Assembly (NCBI RefSeq): GCF_003672135.1
Contig: NC_039513.1
Location: forward strand, 3,906,833 to 3,970,832
Direction of reading: 5' to 3'
DNA length: 64,000 bases
From: Ooceraea biroi
Lineage: Eukaryota > Arthropoda > Insecta > Hymenoptera > Formicidae
Below, one piece after another: positions 33,910 to 47,000 of this stretch (within the stretch, counting starts at the first letter, position 1; each line of letters starts with the position of its first letter). The translations under genes were made by a program, and so were the position numbers. Below the pieces are notes generated by a model that saw only the letters and a program-made list of their open reading frames with translations, was not told the DNA's origin and made no database searches.

Positions 33910-36900
33910 TATGCATTAATACATCATACATATCAATTGTACTCTTAATAATTTAACATGACACATGTAGTCTCACATTAATGTCAGCTGATTATCATTT
34001 CATGTTTAACGTTTTAGAATTAAATCTCTGCACAGCCGGGTAAATTATATAACGATAATCATATAATGAAGAATAAGTTATAATAATACATCGTATTATT
34101 TATTATATTATGCATATGCATGGCACATCATCAATGGCAGTAAATACAATAATTCTGATAAAAGCACTAATATATGCATGTACCTATAAGTTAGATTTCA
34201 GTAAAACGTTGAAAATTTCATCATAACTGAACTTTGAACACACGACTAAAGTGTGAAAAATGAAGTTAAAGAATTAATCTGCGTGTATAATCGTTTAAGC
34301 GCGCATACGCTTTACATACATATATATACATGCTTAGAAATTTTATGTAGTTCCCACGAATTTCGTTTTACCGTATCGAATAAATCGTATCCTGTCCCTT
34401 TCCTGAGCGGTGATCTTGCTCTTTCATCCAACGACGTTCTCTTACCAAGCACGCTGCGCTCCGCGGTCTCCCGCTTTAACCACCCCTCGCTCCCGCCTTG
34501 TCGTATAGTCTCTTTCTCATCGATCGTCTCTCGTCAAAGCTTCCCTTCCCTATCCACCCTAACATCGTTACGATATCGTCGCGTGCTCCCGAGACACGTT
34601 CGACACGGGTTCGGAGTTGTTCGAAGGTGTCTGCAGCGGGGGCGAGCGGCGAAGGGACGGAAGAACAACGGTAATCGGGGATGGGAGCGGTTGTAATCGC
34701 GCGGGGATGCGACCGCACCCCTCGGTGATGTAGCCTTGGTGTGCGATTGATGTGACACACGCGCTAGCTTTATGATGACGGCTTAAATACGCCTTCTCCT
34801 TTAATTGAATCGACGTTAATCAAATTTCAACCGAACTAAGCTCGGAGCGGACAGATCGAAACATACCAAACCAAGATGCACGATTATGCATTGAATTTAT
34901 TCAATCTAAATAGTCTCTTTCTGTGCATTTCATTAAATTATAAAGCACATGAAGTATAATTATATAAAGCACATAAAAAAGACTTGGAAAACTTGGCATA
35001 ATAGTTTTGCAGTTGTAAATTTTATTTTTCGAAAAAAATAACGACTCTTCATGAACAGAAGCTAATCTTTCTTTTGTAGATTAATTTTGCAGGTTAATGT
35101 ATTATAAATTATATTGTGTCTGATCCTTAAATTAATTTTAATGCATTTAAACATAGTATTACTATCTTATGAGAGAAAGCGAATTATTTCACTCCAATGC
35201 TGATTGGTAGAATTTCACTGCGAATGCGATGCGTTTTGTGATAGTTTCCAGTGACCCATATACCTCTTCGTTTCCACGAGGACCATGTTACGGAAGAAGG
35301 GATAGCCGTATGCATCTTTGAACGGATTACTCGTGAATCGTTGAACAAGGCTCACGATATTTCGACATTTCGACGTGGAGGATCGAGAGAGCGTGTCGCA
35401 AACTTCGAATCCCGGAACACGTGCCGCTACTCCCAATCTGCTTCACAACGAGCGGAGAGACGCGCCGCCGTTGAATTTTGTACGTAATTTGCGGCTACCC
35501 CTCTACATACGCTGTCGGTCGATGCACGGCATAGATCTACGGTGACCTCGTGTAGCGGATGCTGCCTCGTGACATAGTTCATCGGCTCTTCTATCTCTAA
35601 AGCTATTTTTGTGAAGCTAATCCGATTCTTCTCTTTTTTTAAAGGAAGTTGCTTGATTAACAACGCAAAACCGTTATCAGATTTTAATAAAAATTCTAAT
35701 TTTTCCTGCTTTTTTTTATTGTATCATATTGCATATTGTCTGAAGTAAGATTATCTGTTTTCTATGAATGTAATATAAAGTGAATAGTAAAATACATTTG
35801 TAAAAAATATTCTAAAATATCGCACAGATATAGAAAGATAAAAAAATTCGAGTGTGATTTTAACTTTGATTAAATTTATTTTAAAATAGATTTATTAATT
35901 TCCGATTTGATTGAATTTTCTGTGAATATTTTCTTTACGATTCTTGACATGGTACATTGATACGTCGTTGTGGTGATCGTTTCAGATTAATAATGAAAAT
36001 ATATTTTAGTCCGACGTCAAATTTATTATCTTGATATCTTTGTTATTTTTTATTTACTCAAAAGTTTAACTTGCTTTCCGATTCATCCTCGTAATAGGAA
36101 TACTGACAAATACTCTCCACTTCTTCGTGAACGTGATAGCTGTTCCTGTGATTCCTCATATATACATGCTATCGCTATCGCGACAAAAGCGTATTTGATT
36201 ATTGACGTTAACTGAACGCGTTCGGTTATTTATGTCATTTTTCATCTTGAAAAGTTTAATTCGCTTTCCAATTCAGTCTTGTAGCAGAAAAACGCTACCA
36301 AAATATGTGTACGCGTACGTCACTGCACGGGTCATTCCGGGTCTCCTGCCGAGTGCACGGGCCGGCGCGGCGTGGACTCGCCGTCCCTCTGGAATATTAA
36401 TATGACGCGAAATATTATAAGCCACGACAGTCGACGCCGTGGGAATACTAAATATTATCCCGCGAAAGCTCCGACTGGCTGGCCGCTCTATGCTCCTGCC
36501 GTCCCGGTGGCTGCATTTTGCTCCTGGCAGTAGCCCACAGGACATGCACAGGTCACGAGAAACGCAGTGATAAACTGGCTTTCGCGTCACGACGCCTCGA
36601 CGTGGCCGCAGCAAAAAGCGTGCGTGCGAGCGAACACCTCGCGAGCACCACCGATTCCGCAGCTTTTCCGCACCAACTTCCGATCGAACGATCCCAACTT
36701 GTGCTCTCCGCGAAACGGCGCGAGTTTTTTGCGCTTGTCATTTGCGCGAGGGTGTGATTTATCGTCCGCGTTTTCCAAGCCGAGCTTCGGCAAAGACTGC
36801 GGACGAATCCTCCGCGTCTTTTTGCCATTGGCTGGTCGTATCGATCGCTTTGTCTTGTATCATGCTTGTCACTGTGTGTTTCGTAAAAATTAGGCACTCT

Positions 36901-37254
36901 GCTCACATGCTTTGAGCTAACATTGTTTACGAATCAGTTGCAGAAATCTCCTTCATGTATCGGGGAAACTTAAAGTAAACCAAATCTGACAATTATATAA
37001 TGCCAAGATGAGATTTTATTATTTATTTCAGATCCTAAATCTGAATTATAATCATTAGTAAAATTAATTATATGTATACAAAATTTAAATGAAGCAGTGT
37101 TTTTTAAGTATAAACTCCAAAATGATATCAATTTATAATCTGTATTTACATCTGTATTATTATATCGTTAATTATAATGCATTAGAGTCTTCTTATTTTA
37201 CTCGATTATAGTTTAATTGAAGAATCTTATCTTTTAGTTCCTCTAAGAAGCAGT

Positions 37255-37281
37255 CAGATAATCGATTTTATCGATTATCTG
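37255..37281. repeat. Perfect 12-bp inverted repeat with 3-nt loop
   Basis: CAGATAATCGAT, loop TTT, then ATCGATTATCTG. It contains two ATCGAT (DREF/BEAF-type) hexamers and ATCGATTA, so it could be a symmetric protein-binding site. It is too short for an RNA gene by itself. Confidence 0.9.
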
Positions 37282-38597
37282 ATTATGTTCTTTCGAGGCA
37301 TATTTTTTATTCGTTTGTAATTGATACTTTTTGTTGAAAGTGGAAGAGTTGCAATCGGTGTTTAGCATAATGACATGAATACGATCCGGGACATCGATCC
37401 AACGAGATAATCGGCGATAACGTTATGTGCGCAAGATGACAGAATGGGCACGTAAGTTAGGCTGACGCGCTAACGCGACATTTATTGGACGGCGGTCGCT
37501 ATCGCTGCGCATACCTCGGTTAACAGGTCGTTTTCTTTAATGGCCAGATAAACTGACGAACAAGTGATTATTGCCCTGCCTCTTCCTAACTGCCAACGCC
37601 AAGAAAAGAGCAAGGAGCGCCGGCGATTCCATCGATCGCCTGTGATTTTTGTGCATTTTCTTTAAATATTTCCGGAATTGATGGCGACAGATTGTTTGAT
37701 TCTTGATTATGTATGTTATATTTTACTTTAATATGATTTTTTAAGTGAGGAAGAAACGTATCTGTCTAAGCTGTTAAAAGCTAATAGTTAAATTTTCCAA
37801 AATTTATTTTTTACCACAATACATTTTGACGTCAAAGATGCTCCGTAACATTTTCCGTGCATTTGTTCGATAATCTATGACGCCCATAAATTCGCAATGT
37901 ACCATAAGCGTCCAGATGAAATTTCTCTCCGATTTTTAGTGTGAGGAAGAGGGTGGCTGCTGTCTGTGAAAGTAGATAGAGGAACCATGTTGTATGTGCG
38001 CGCGCGCATACGTGTATATGTGTATATATGTATATACATATACACGATACATCATAATTTATGCTTCGCCGTTTCTTCGATTTTAGATTTAACAAAGGAA
38101 TAATATATCATAACGAAATTGAATCCATAGATCAAAATTTTATTGATATTTAATCGCGATATTTAAAATTTAATTATCAGAATTGCCTGATCTCTTTGAC
38201 TTTAATCGATGTTCCGTATAGCAAATATTGTTTTCGCACACGCTATACATAATAGCATAAGATAATAAAAGTCATGCCAGCCAGGATATATGTATGTATA
38301 AAATATTTACAATGTATAAAAAAAAGTATGAAAATATATGTTTAGCAATGAATTAGGTGTATACATTATTTCTCAATTAGTAATATCTTATCTGCACTTG
38401 TCATAAAATTGAGATTTTGCGATTTGTCCTTAAGCGATAAATGTCTGTGCTTTATTAATAAGTGCACATGTGAGAAAAGTAATTTTAAGAAAATTTTATG
38501 ATTGAATTAACTGTTTGTAAAATAGAAAATTTTATCTTTGTCATATATCATTTCTCTTTTAAAGCTCTTTGAACGTTCTATTTTATGATATTTTGTG

Positions 38598-38598
<1 letters not shown>

Positions 38599-38644
<46 letters not shown>

Positions 38645-38646
38645 CA
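38599..38646. repeat. (TC)n-(TA)n compound microsatellite
   Basis: About 30 bp of TC repeats with one TTTC interruption run into about 16 bp of TA repeats. Confidence 0.95.
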
Positions 38647-41218
38647 CGTAATAGTTTAGTAATAGTAGATGTATTTTTTAAAAGTGATAGAATCTATATT
38701 GCAGTCAAGATAATTAACGTCAAAGTACAAGCTAAGAAAAACATTGAACGGACGTGACGTGAGAAGAAAACTTGAGATTACCGTTAATATTGCTGATCGC
38801 GCAATGTCTGATAACGACATTTATTCGAGAAATTTCAAAGAAAGTAACGCGAATAGATAAATTTTCGTGACCTTTTCTGATTTCGCAAATTCAATTATTG
38901 GAGTTACAATCGAAATACTTCAATTACATATCCACTGAGTGGAATTTTAGCCAATGTGTACTGACAGTTCAATAGAAGATTTAATAAAAAAGATTCTATG
39001 TTTCTTATCGGAAATATTAAAGCATTATGAGGCATAATACGTTAAAACATGTGCAAAAAGAGTAATTTCCTTGAAATTATCGAGTGAATGTAATATTAGC
39101 AGGCGAAAAGAGGCGACTTTCATCGCTTGCACAAATTCTAACGTCATCGTCAAGTGCACGAAACTTCGAATGTACGAGCATGTTATGAGGCGATGTTCGG
39201 AAGGCAGCTGAAATGGGAAGAGAGAGGAAGGCGAAAGAGGGTGGGAAAGAAGAAGCTCGTAGTGGCGAGCTGGCGATGTCAGGAACGGCGGGTGTCGGTC
39301 GTTAGGTAGCGCCGTCGTAAAATTAATTACGCCTCGAAACTGTCTTAATTAAAAATGTGTCCGTCGCCCGTCGGCCTCGCTCGTTCTCCAGTTCTGCACC
39401 CCCCCTCGCCGCCCCTAAAACTCGTCCCCTGCGCCTTAACCTCCGTCACCTCTCCTCTTTCCAACCCCGACCGACCGACGTAATATTCAGCCACCTCCTT
39501 GGCTCTCAGTTCCCAGCAAGAGCACAGGCTACCCTCGCCCCGCTGCGCACTATGCTTCGCGTTCTCGCCGTTGCACCCTTATTACCTACTCGGTCGCGAG
39601 CATAAGCGTACCGCCATGAATATTATGTCATTATGCAATCTCGCGGCGCATGCAACGCGCCGCGACGTGCGCGGTTGCGCCTTGCGACGAGGCATCGTTC
39701 GCTTCCACTTACCGAACCGAGACGTAGCCACCGTGTACTTAAGGGCTGGTTCTCCGCACTTAAGCTATAACACTTTCGAGACATTCGACGAGCTCGACGA
39801 CGTCTTTTATCTACGCGTGTTCGCATCATGAAGACAGACGTGATCGCAACCGAATGAGGATTAAGGTTCTCTAATTGCCGCAGTCACGCAAAATATACAT
39901 GTATGTCGAAATCCGCCTCGTGCTTAAATTAGTAATAATCTGTATCTACGTTTTGACCCTTCACAAAATTCATTATAATTTACAATATTGATTATTCCGA
40001 TGCTTATATTGTTGAATCGTGATTTTTTGAAAAAAGATTTTTATAATTTGAGAAAGAAAAATGTTGAATGTGCGACGAAATATTTCTTTTTCTTTTTGGT
40101 ACGGCGGACCTTGATTGGCCTTACGAGAAAATTACCCCTGGCTGAAATTACCGTAATCGCGAGCCTGCTTGTTTTTAGAGAGAAAAAAGCGCTCGTGCAA
40201 ATTTTTTTTCTGGCGCAAGCAAAGTCACGCGCGTCCGTGAGAACGTGAGATTCGTGATAACGTTGCGACCACGCGAGCCGCCATAGTGGTGCTCGACGCT
40301 TTTACGTTTAACGCCTCAATTGAGGTATTTCCAAATGCGAATGCGGAAACTCAAAGTTGCACTGGTTTTGTTTATAACGGGTCCTCTATGTTTTCAATTC
40401 AACATGCGCGTGGGAATGCGCTTCGCGCGCGGTAATTAACGCAGCGCCGTTAATCATGCAATTTAGCGTGTGACAATTGCTTATTTGCGGAATTATGATC
40501 TTTTGGCGGGCGCATACTCGACGCAATTGTAGCAGCAGTTGTTGCAGTTATCGTCGGATTTTGCGAGAAAATGCTCGCCGCCGAATTCCGCGAACAAATA
40601 GTATTATTCATCGTGAGCGAATTATATCATAATTTGCACTTCGGGCATTTAAATCGTAATTTTCACAGCTAATTCCTTCGGCGTAATGATAATGTATGTA
40701 TTTGATGTGGCTGTAAATATATGTAGAGCGATCCGCGTTTAAACGCGGGCGCGGATGTAATTTATTCATTTAAATTAGACTCTCGCAAACACGAGCGTGC
40801 CAGCATTAATTGGAAAGTACAGATATCTCGTGATAGTTACGTTTCTCGGAATTACGCTCTCCGTGCCAACTTAGTTGCGAGCCTTTTGTGTTTTCGGAGC
40901 CGAAATAATTTTCTGATAGCCGATCGCACGGAAACGTGTAGTGGAATGACGCTGACGTAAAAGCTCAAACAATGGAATGTTTGCAGTGTTCAAAGTTACC
41001 TCTCCATAGCGTGCATTCAATTAAAAAAGTTTGCACACGTCTAAACATAATACCATAAGCGTGAAAGTCAATAAGCACTAGAATTTGTACAAATATTATT
41101 TTACAGCATTACTCTACAAATAGTTGCAGAAACAAAATGTCTACAGTTATTTTTAGTATTTCTAGTACCACGAATCCGATTAATTTGGTACATATCCGTA
41201 CATAGATTATTTCAAGTA

Positions 41219-41586
41219 AAACGTCCCGACATATCGTTTTGCCACGAAAAATTTATATTAATCAACGACCCACGAATTAAGCCACGATCAATTTATATTA
41301 ATCGTACGTTAAGCTATTTCAGTTTCTTGGCGCAACCAGAATTTTTCTTAAAATCGATTGATTCAAAAAATTTAAATAATATATGAGCAAACGGGAGGAT
41401 TTCGAAAGTTTAAGCGGATGTAAGTACTTAGATGTACTTAATACCCGCGAGTGCGGCTTAGTGCGATAAATATATAATTCCAAGTATTTCTTACTAAAAT
41501 CTTGACTGCGCCAAGAAATTGCGGTAACTTGATGTACGATTAATATAAATAGATAATTTTTCGTGGCAGAACGAGACGTTGGATAA
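41219..41586. repeat. Degraded inverted-repeat element
   Basis: The left part contains GTAAAACGTCCCGACATATC, GTTTTGCCACGAAAAATTT, TTTATATTAATCGTACGTTA and TTTCTTGGCGCAACCAGAAT in order (about 41219-41346). The right part (about 41500-41586) read on the opposite strand gives the same order: AACGTCTCGTTCTGCCACG, AAAAATTATCTATTTATATT, AATCGTACATCAAG, AATTTCTTGGCGCAGTCAAG. The arms are about 90-130 bp with indels. A short duplication (CCACGA...TTTATATTAATC) occurs within the left arm. It is probably an old MITE or foldback; its boundaries are uncertain and no target duplication is clear. Confidence 0.7.
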
Positions 41587-43257
41587 TACTCGTTTTAAGT
41601 GGCATCGCGGAACTGTTCAATTTCGCTATTGTCTTTCGTTCCAATCGATGCGTCGCGGCAAACGGTAGTTTCTAAAAGGAGAGTCCATAATCCGATGTTA
41701 CTGACAGCCCTCGTGCACGCAGCGATTATCGGCTCGACCTAAGCCAGTCTTAGCCTAAAGGCGCAGTAGTTGTTACGTAACGTGGCTTGTTTAAACGCGA
41801 GCGCCATTATCGCCACCCCGAATACGGGGCGCGCTATGGAGATTTGCACGAGTGACTTTTGCCCCGAGTTTCCAGGTCGTTTCGGGCCACTTATGACACC
41901 TCGTGGCATAGCTCGCGCACGGTGTTCCTTCGTCTCGATCAAAGAGAGCGAGCTCTATACATAGCTCTATATGAGGCGCGGCCGGTGCCGTTCTGAATTA
42001 TTGCTTCAGGCGCTCGTACTCGTCTTTTGTCGATGATACAAAGAGCGCGAAAAGATCGTCAAATATCTCGCCAATGTGAGGTATCGAGAGTCTGTGCTTC
42101 GCGATAATGCGTTCTAGCGAGAAAAATTCTCTCTCTTTCTCTTTCGTCGAGAAATCTCAGTTCTTCCGAATTTACATAACGCGTCGTGTGTCGCCCGATT
42201 TCATCCGAATCACGACAACTCTGCTTGAACGAGTATTCGAGAATATCGCTGTTTAATCTCTTAGTCTCTCTCTCTGATCCGGCAATTTGTAGGAGTACAA
42301 CTGCAGCATGCAGGTACCTCTCGGTTTTTCACCGTCGGGCTATTTTTTCTCTTTCCTCTTTTTTTTACGAATGTGCAAGTGCTTTTTCCGTTCGTTCCTG
42401 CTATCTGTAAAAGGGGCACCAAACCGCGTTAAAAGTTATGCTAAATTTAGCACTCATACAGTAGAATTAATTTCGAGCTAATTGAGAAGCGCTCGAAAGT
42501 TTAACACGTTGATAATTTGACCAACTGGGAGGTGTTTCATGAAAAAATAATAAATTTATTGACAATCGAGTGTTATTATTTTATGGGCGCGTTTTCGTTC
42601 GACACACTATTTCGTATGAATTTCTGCGTATCCTCTGATAGGCCAATCTTCGTCTCTCGCACTCGAGACACTCTGTACGCTGCTCATCATCTTCCATAGT
42701 CCAATTGCCACTTGAGAATGCAAGTTGCAGGCACTCGCGCGATCAATGGTAGGTACTCGCATAGAAGGGGACTGCCGCGGGCAATCGTATTGCCCGTTGG
42801 AGTGGACCATTACCATCGTTATACTTCGAAAATGTAAAGGAACCCGAACTAGTATGGCATATGCACTACACGGACTGTTCATGCAATTGCGAGGAAATAT
42901 CTGCGCGAAATATCGGACAACGCGTATCGATTTATTATTTAAAGACTTAAAGATTTTTCGTCAAGTAACTAGTATTGACGATGCTTATTATTTACAGCAA
43001 GATCTTTTTAGACTTAATGCTTAGGTCAAAATAAACATCTTAAGCTTTAATTTATCTAAATGTCAGGTTTATTTCATTCGGAAAAAATAGCTATTTGCAT
43101 GATCATGTTTTATGCGAAACTCCTCTGTCGGCCGTTGATTTCATTCGAGATCTGGCAGTAATATTCTGGAATGATTTAATCTTGGAAAAACATATACATC
43201 AGATCACAGGTTTCGCGTTTAAGAGTTTAAACTTGGCTTTGTATGTAAATTTAAATA
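41587..43257. other. Spacer, no recognised gene
   Basis: Moderately GC-rich patches lie at 41700-41980 and 42590-42830. Frames at 41739-41942 (minus), 42607-42882 (minus) and 42725-43024 (plus) overlap or lack recognisable domains. No RNA gene is seen. Confidence 0.4.
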
Positions 43258-44033
43258 TCAATAATAAATCACAGTTTATTGTAAGTATTTATATTTGTAT
43301 AGCCTGAAGGCAATAGGATGGAATAGAGGTTTAACAGTGCATCGGACATTTGCATTTTTGAAATTTCTCCTCAATAAAAAAATAAAAACATTTTCACGGT
43401 AAATCATGCAGAATTTTTGGCATCTGATCGTCAAATCGTCTGGTCGCTGGTATATAGTGTGTGTGTGTGTGTGTGTACACACACCAGCGACCAGACCATT
43501 TTATATTTGCTTTCGGCATTGTTTATGACAATGTATTATATTTTTTATATGACAATGCTGTCCGCTTCAAACCAACATATAATGTAAAAACATATTGATT
43601 TTACCACGCGGTCTAAATTCAGTTAAAAGAATTCTATCTCGTTATTTATAGTTTTATTTGAATTTTTTGGTTTTTTCTCAGATTATTGTTACTATTAGGT
43701 TACTTTTGTAATTTATCAGACTGTCGGATTTTATATTAATCTAGTGTCTACTTTGTAATAAAAATAAAAAAGTTTCGCGATAAATCATGCAGAATCTAAT
43801 CGTCGTCGCTGGTATATATATATATTTTTTTTTTTGCTTCCGGTGCATTGTTTATGACAATTTTTTATATGTTTTTGCATTGACCGCTTCAATTTTTATT
43901 GCGGGGAAAAACGCAAATTTCGAAAACGCAATGTCCGATGCACTGTTAATCCCCTTATTGCACCCTGTTGCCTTCAGGCTATTGCCTTCAGCTTTCAAAT
44001 ATAAATGCGATGAGCTGTAATTTATTATTGAAA
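43258..44033. mobile_element. Composite inverted-repeat element with internal direct repeats
   Basis: The outer arms are inverted. The left arm, starting CAATAATAAATCACAG and passing AACAGTGCATCGGACATTTG, is matched on the opposite strand by the right end (CAATAATAAATTACAG, AACAGTGCATCGGACATTG). There are also direct repeats: AAATCATGCAGAATTTTTGG...GTCGCTGGTATATA near 43400-43455 and AAATCATGCAGAATCTAATC...GTCGCTGGTATATA near 43780-43820, each followed further on by GCATTGTTTATGACAAT. A palindrome with arms GTCTGGTCGCTGG (43438-43450) and CCAGCGACCAGAC (43484-43496) around a TG repeat sits in the first half. No transposase frame or clear target duplication is present. It looks like two rearranged or nested copies of one MITE. 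Confidence 0.75.
43456..43483. repeat. (TG)n microsatellite in hairpin loop
   Basis: About 10 TG units end in ACACACA and form the loop and upper stem of the palindrome inside the composite inverted-repeat element. Confidence 0.9.
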
Positions 44034-47000
44034 TCTGAACAATTACATGACTTTTTATTGTATATTATCAAATGCATGAGCGTATTATTACAATAAATGT
44101 GTAATAGTACATTTTATTTTTCATTTTGCTACATGTTAATACAATAACATTTTTGATTTTGGAGGAGACATTTGTTGCATAACCAAATTTTTTATATGAA
44201 TGGGATTACATGAAATTACATGAAATAGATACTCAAAAGAACGAAAATTGTTTATTTTACTCTATTTACTGCGCAAATTTATACGAATTAAATTATCGGG
44301 ATTCAAAGTTAGGCAACTATAATAGTATGGTCCATTAATTCGGCTCGACTATTCTGTCAAATTATTAACGTTTTTATTATTACGAATGTGAACAGATAAC
44401 GATAATAGGTTTTTACCTTGTTCTCTCACGAGATATTTGTGATAGATATCAAAGGAGAAAATTATGCAAAGAGAAAAGAGAAGGCTCTTTCCTCTAAGTA
44501 AATATTCTTTAGGGCATCTGTGAACCCAGTTGCTCTTATATCTCATTATTCATTACGTTTTATCATAATCTAAATGCGATTTATTATTCGATAAGGTCTT
44601 ATGACGTCCGCCGCATCGGAAATGGAGTCCCTTTACGACAGTGTGCGATCCGCGCATCCGGCGTATATACGCGCAGTGCCATACATACACAAAATAAGAA
44701 TAAAAATATGTATACGTATATACATGTGCGTATATATCGCGTGCGCGTGTGTACATACATTGTACGCATCGCATAAACTGCAGTCAGTTGGTGAATCCCG
44801 ATATGGTTTCCCGTACCTCCAAGTGCACGACGCGCTTGAAATATGCACAAAACGTAAGCGTATGAAGCTCGCGGGATATATATCGTATTGCGCGCCTTTT
44901 GTTTTATGCAGAGAATGGTATTTCTCTTCCCGCGAGTCGCCGACGTCCGACGCCGCGCTGTGCAACGCGCGATGCATCTCGCAACAACCGGGTGACATCG
45001 CGTTTCCCCGCGATAACGCCGGCGAATTACCTGTCCCGGCTATACGCGTGCGGCACGACTCTTGTCTTTTTCCCTTTCTTTTTCTGCTTCCCTGCGAGAC
45101 TGTAACGGCATTACACATTAGTAACATTAATAAGAACGGGTCACAATGGCGAAAGAAATTATAACATCGTTTTTGCCAGCTAGAAGTTGAGACAAAAGAT
45201 GACGTATTCTGCGAGAGAGAGGGAGGGGACTACCATTGTTCCCCGAGCGTACAAATTGTGCCCCAAGTAACTTCGAAGGATTTATCGACGACTTTTTCAC
45301 AATGAACATCAGATGGATGTACCGTCATCAGCCGATCGCGCAGATCTCCCCATGTTCGCCGTCGTATTACATTTTTTCCGACATTGTCCGCGTGCACGAC
45401 GATATTTCTATCTTTAATGTAAGATTGATCGAAAAATCAAATTTCGTTATTCATTTATGTTCTTGTATAAATAACGTAGTCTTTAGCTTCTTTTATCTTA
45501 CAATTAAGCGGATTCGCGATGTCTCATGAAAGGCACGTTAAGAATAATTCGAGTCATCTTATTTTTCTCTCTATCCGCTGGCACATTCGCAGACATCGAT
45601 CACACACCACCCCTGAAAACGTGGAGGCGCGGGGCGCCGGGGGACGGTGAAAGCTCGCTCGCGCGAGCGCGCAACTCGCGTCGGCTCTGCTCACGGCCAA
45701 TTCCCGGATTAGTCGCGGCCGAATTAATCCCCCGCTCGCGAAGTATGCACGAACGATTCGATCAGCGATGCGAGATCCCGAAATCTCTCCGTGGCAGAGT
45801 TCGTGCTTTCGACGTCCGCTGGCGAGGGGCGGCACGGCGGTGCCCGGGGTCGCGGGATGGAGGAGGTGGTGCGGAAGGTCGACGAACGCGCGAGGCGCAA
45901 GGGGTGTAACCGGCAATGCGTACCTGTCAAGAGCAGAGACTCGCCCCGTGCTCTCTTTCGTTCGCTTACCTGCTCGCGTTTCACCTGGCGCGCACGAACG
46001 TCCGCTCGCGTGTCGCCCGAGCGTGCCGCGCGCATTGTTAACTCGCGCGACGATTCGAGCGTGTACGCGGTTGCGTAAGCGATCGCGCTCCCTTTTGCCT
46101 ACTTCCCTTCGAAGGACAAAGTGGATTACACCGCGATCCGTTCGACCGGAAAACTTGCCAGTTTCCCTTGGGCTTCTCTTCACGCGCGTCCAAAAGCGAG
46201 CGCTTGGCACGTTCTCGCTCGTTGAATTGATCGCGCGAACACAGAGGTGCAAGTGCGCACCGATAACGTGCGATATTACTCACGTGTTAATAACAAGTCG
46301 AGCTTAATGGTAATCAATATTCGGTATAATAATTGATCGGGCGTGCAAGTACGCTTTCGCGAGAACGCGCGGTTGGTTTTACGAAGTGACGAGAATGAAA
46401 TCGCGCGAGGCATGGCTGAGAATTTCGCACGGTAGATACGCTTATTTTTGCAGGCACGGCGCGTAAACAATGCGCCATCATCACCCGTAAATCCGATAAA
46501 TATTAAAACGCGATACATAAAAGTCTCTACTTGCATGCATTTGCATGCGAGTAGCGGGTGTACGAGTGCGAAATGTGTCGTACGATATGCAGTTTACGCG
46601 CGCTCACGCAATCGACTTGCACATCGTTCCGGGTGTACGCTGAAACGAGTTTGATCGTCGCGATTAACTCGTTCTAAATGAAAGGGCTCTTTAAATCGTA
46701 TTCAAATCTCTGGAAACTGAAGCTTACGCTTATAAAATTGCGCATAGGTACCAGAAAAATAACAACTGCTGATATAGCACCGTCATTTTATATATACTTT
46801 TTAATTTTCAATGAACAAACAATTATTTCGTATTTCTTAGATGTCGAAAAATGTTCATGCTCCGTGGAACATGAACCTGATCTGAACACGTAGTAATTCA
46901 ACATATTACATATTGCTGTGTATATCACTAATAATACAGATATCTATTTTACATATGTCATATTAGTACCTGTTTATCAGAGATGTTGCTAGTGTTGCTT

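Larger units (their letters stand above)
33912..41218. other. Long gene-poor interval with CpG-rich islands
   Basis: CpG-rich patches lie at about 34430-34760, 35220-35540, 36300-36880, 39180-39860 and 40230-40570, with overlapping frames on both strands (for example 34253-34696 plus, 36553-36906 minus, 39499-39831 plus). None has a recognised domain. AT-rich DNA fills the rest. Features noted separately are the hairpin at 37255-37281 and the TC/TA tract at 38599-38646. An imperfect palindrome of GTGTATATG/CATATACAC type lies at about 38013-38046. Confidence 0.4.

Noticed and set aside
45554..46252. Longest open frame (232 codons, minus strand)
   Set aside because: It lies in a CpG-rich island where frames of similar length are open on the other strand too. 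The product is Arg/Ala/Ser-rich with no motif, and nothing like splice sites or a promoter supports it.
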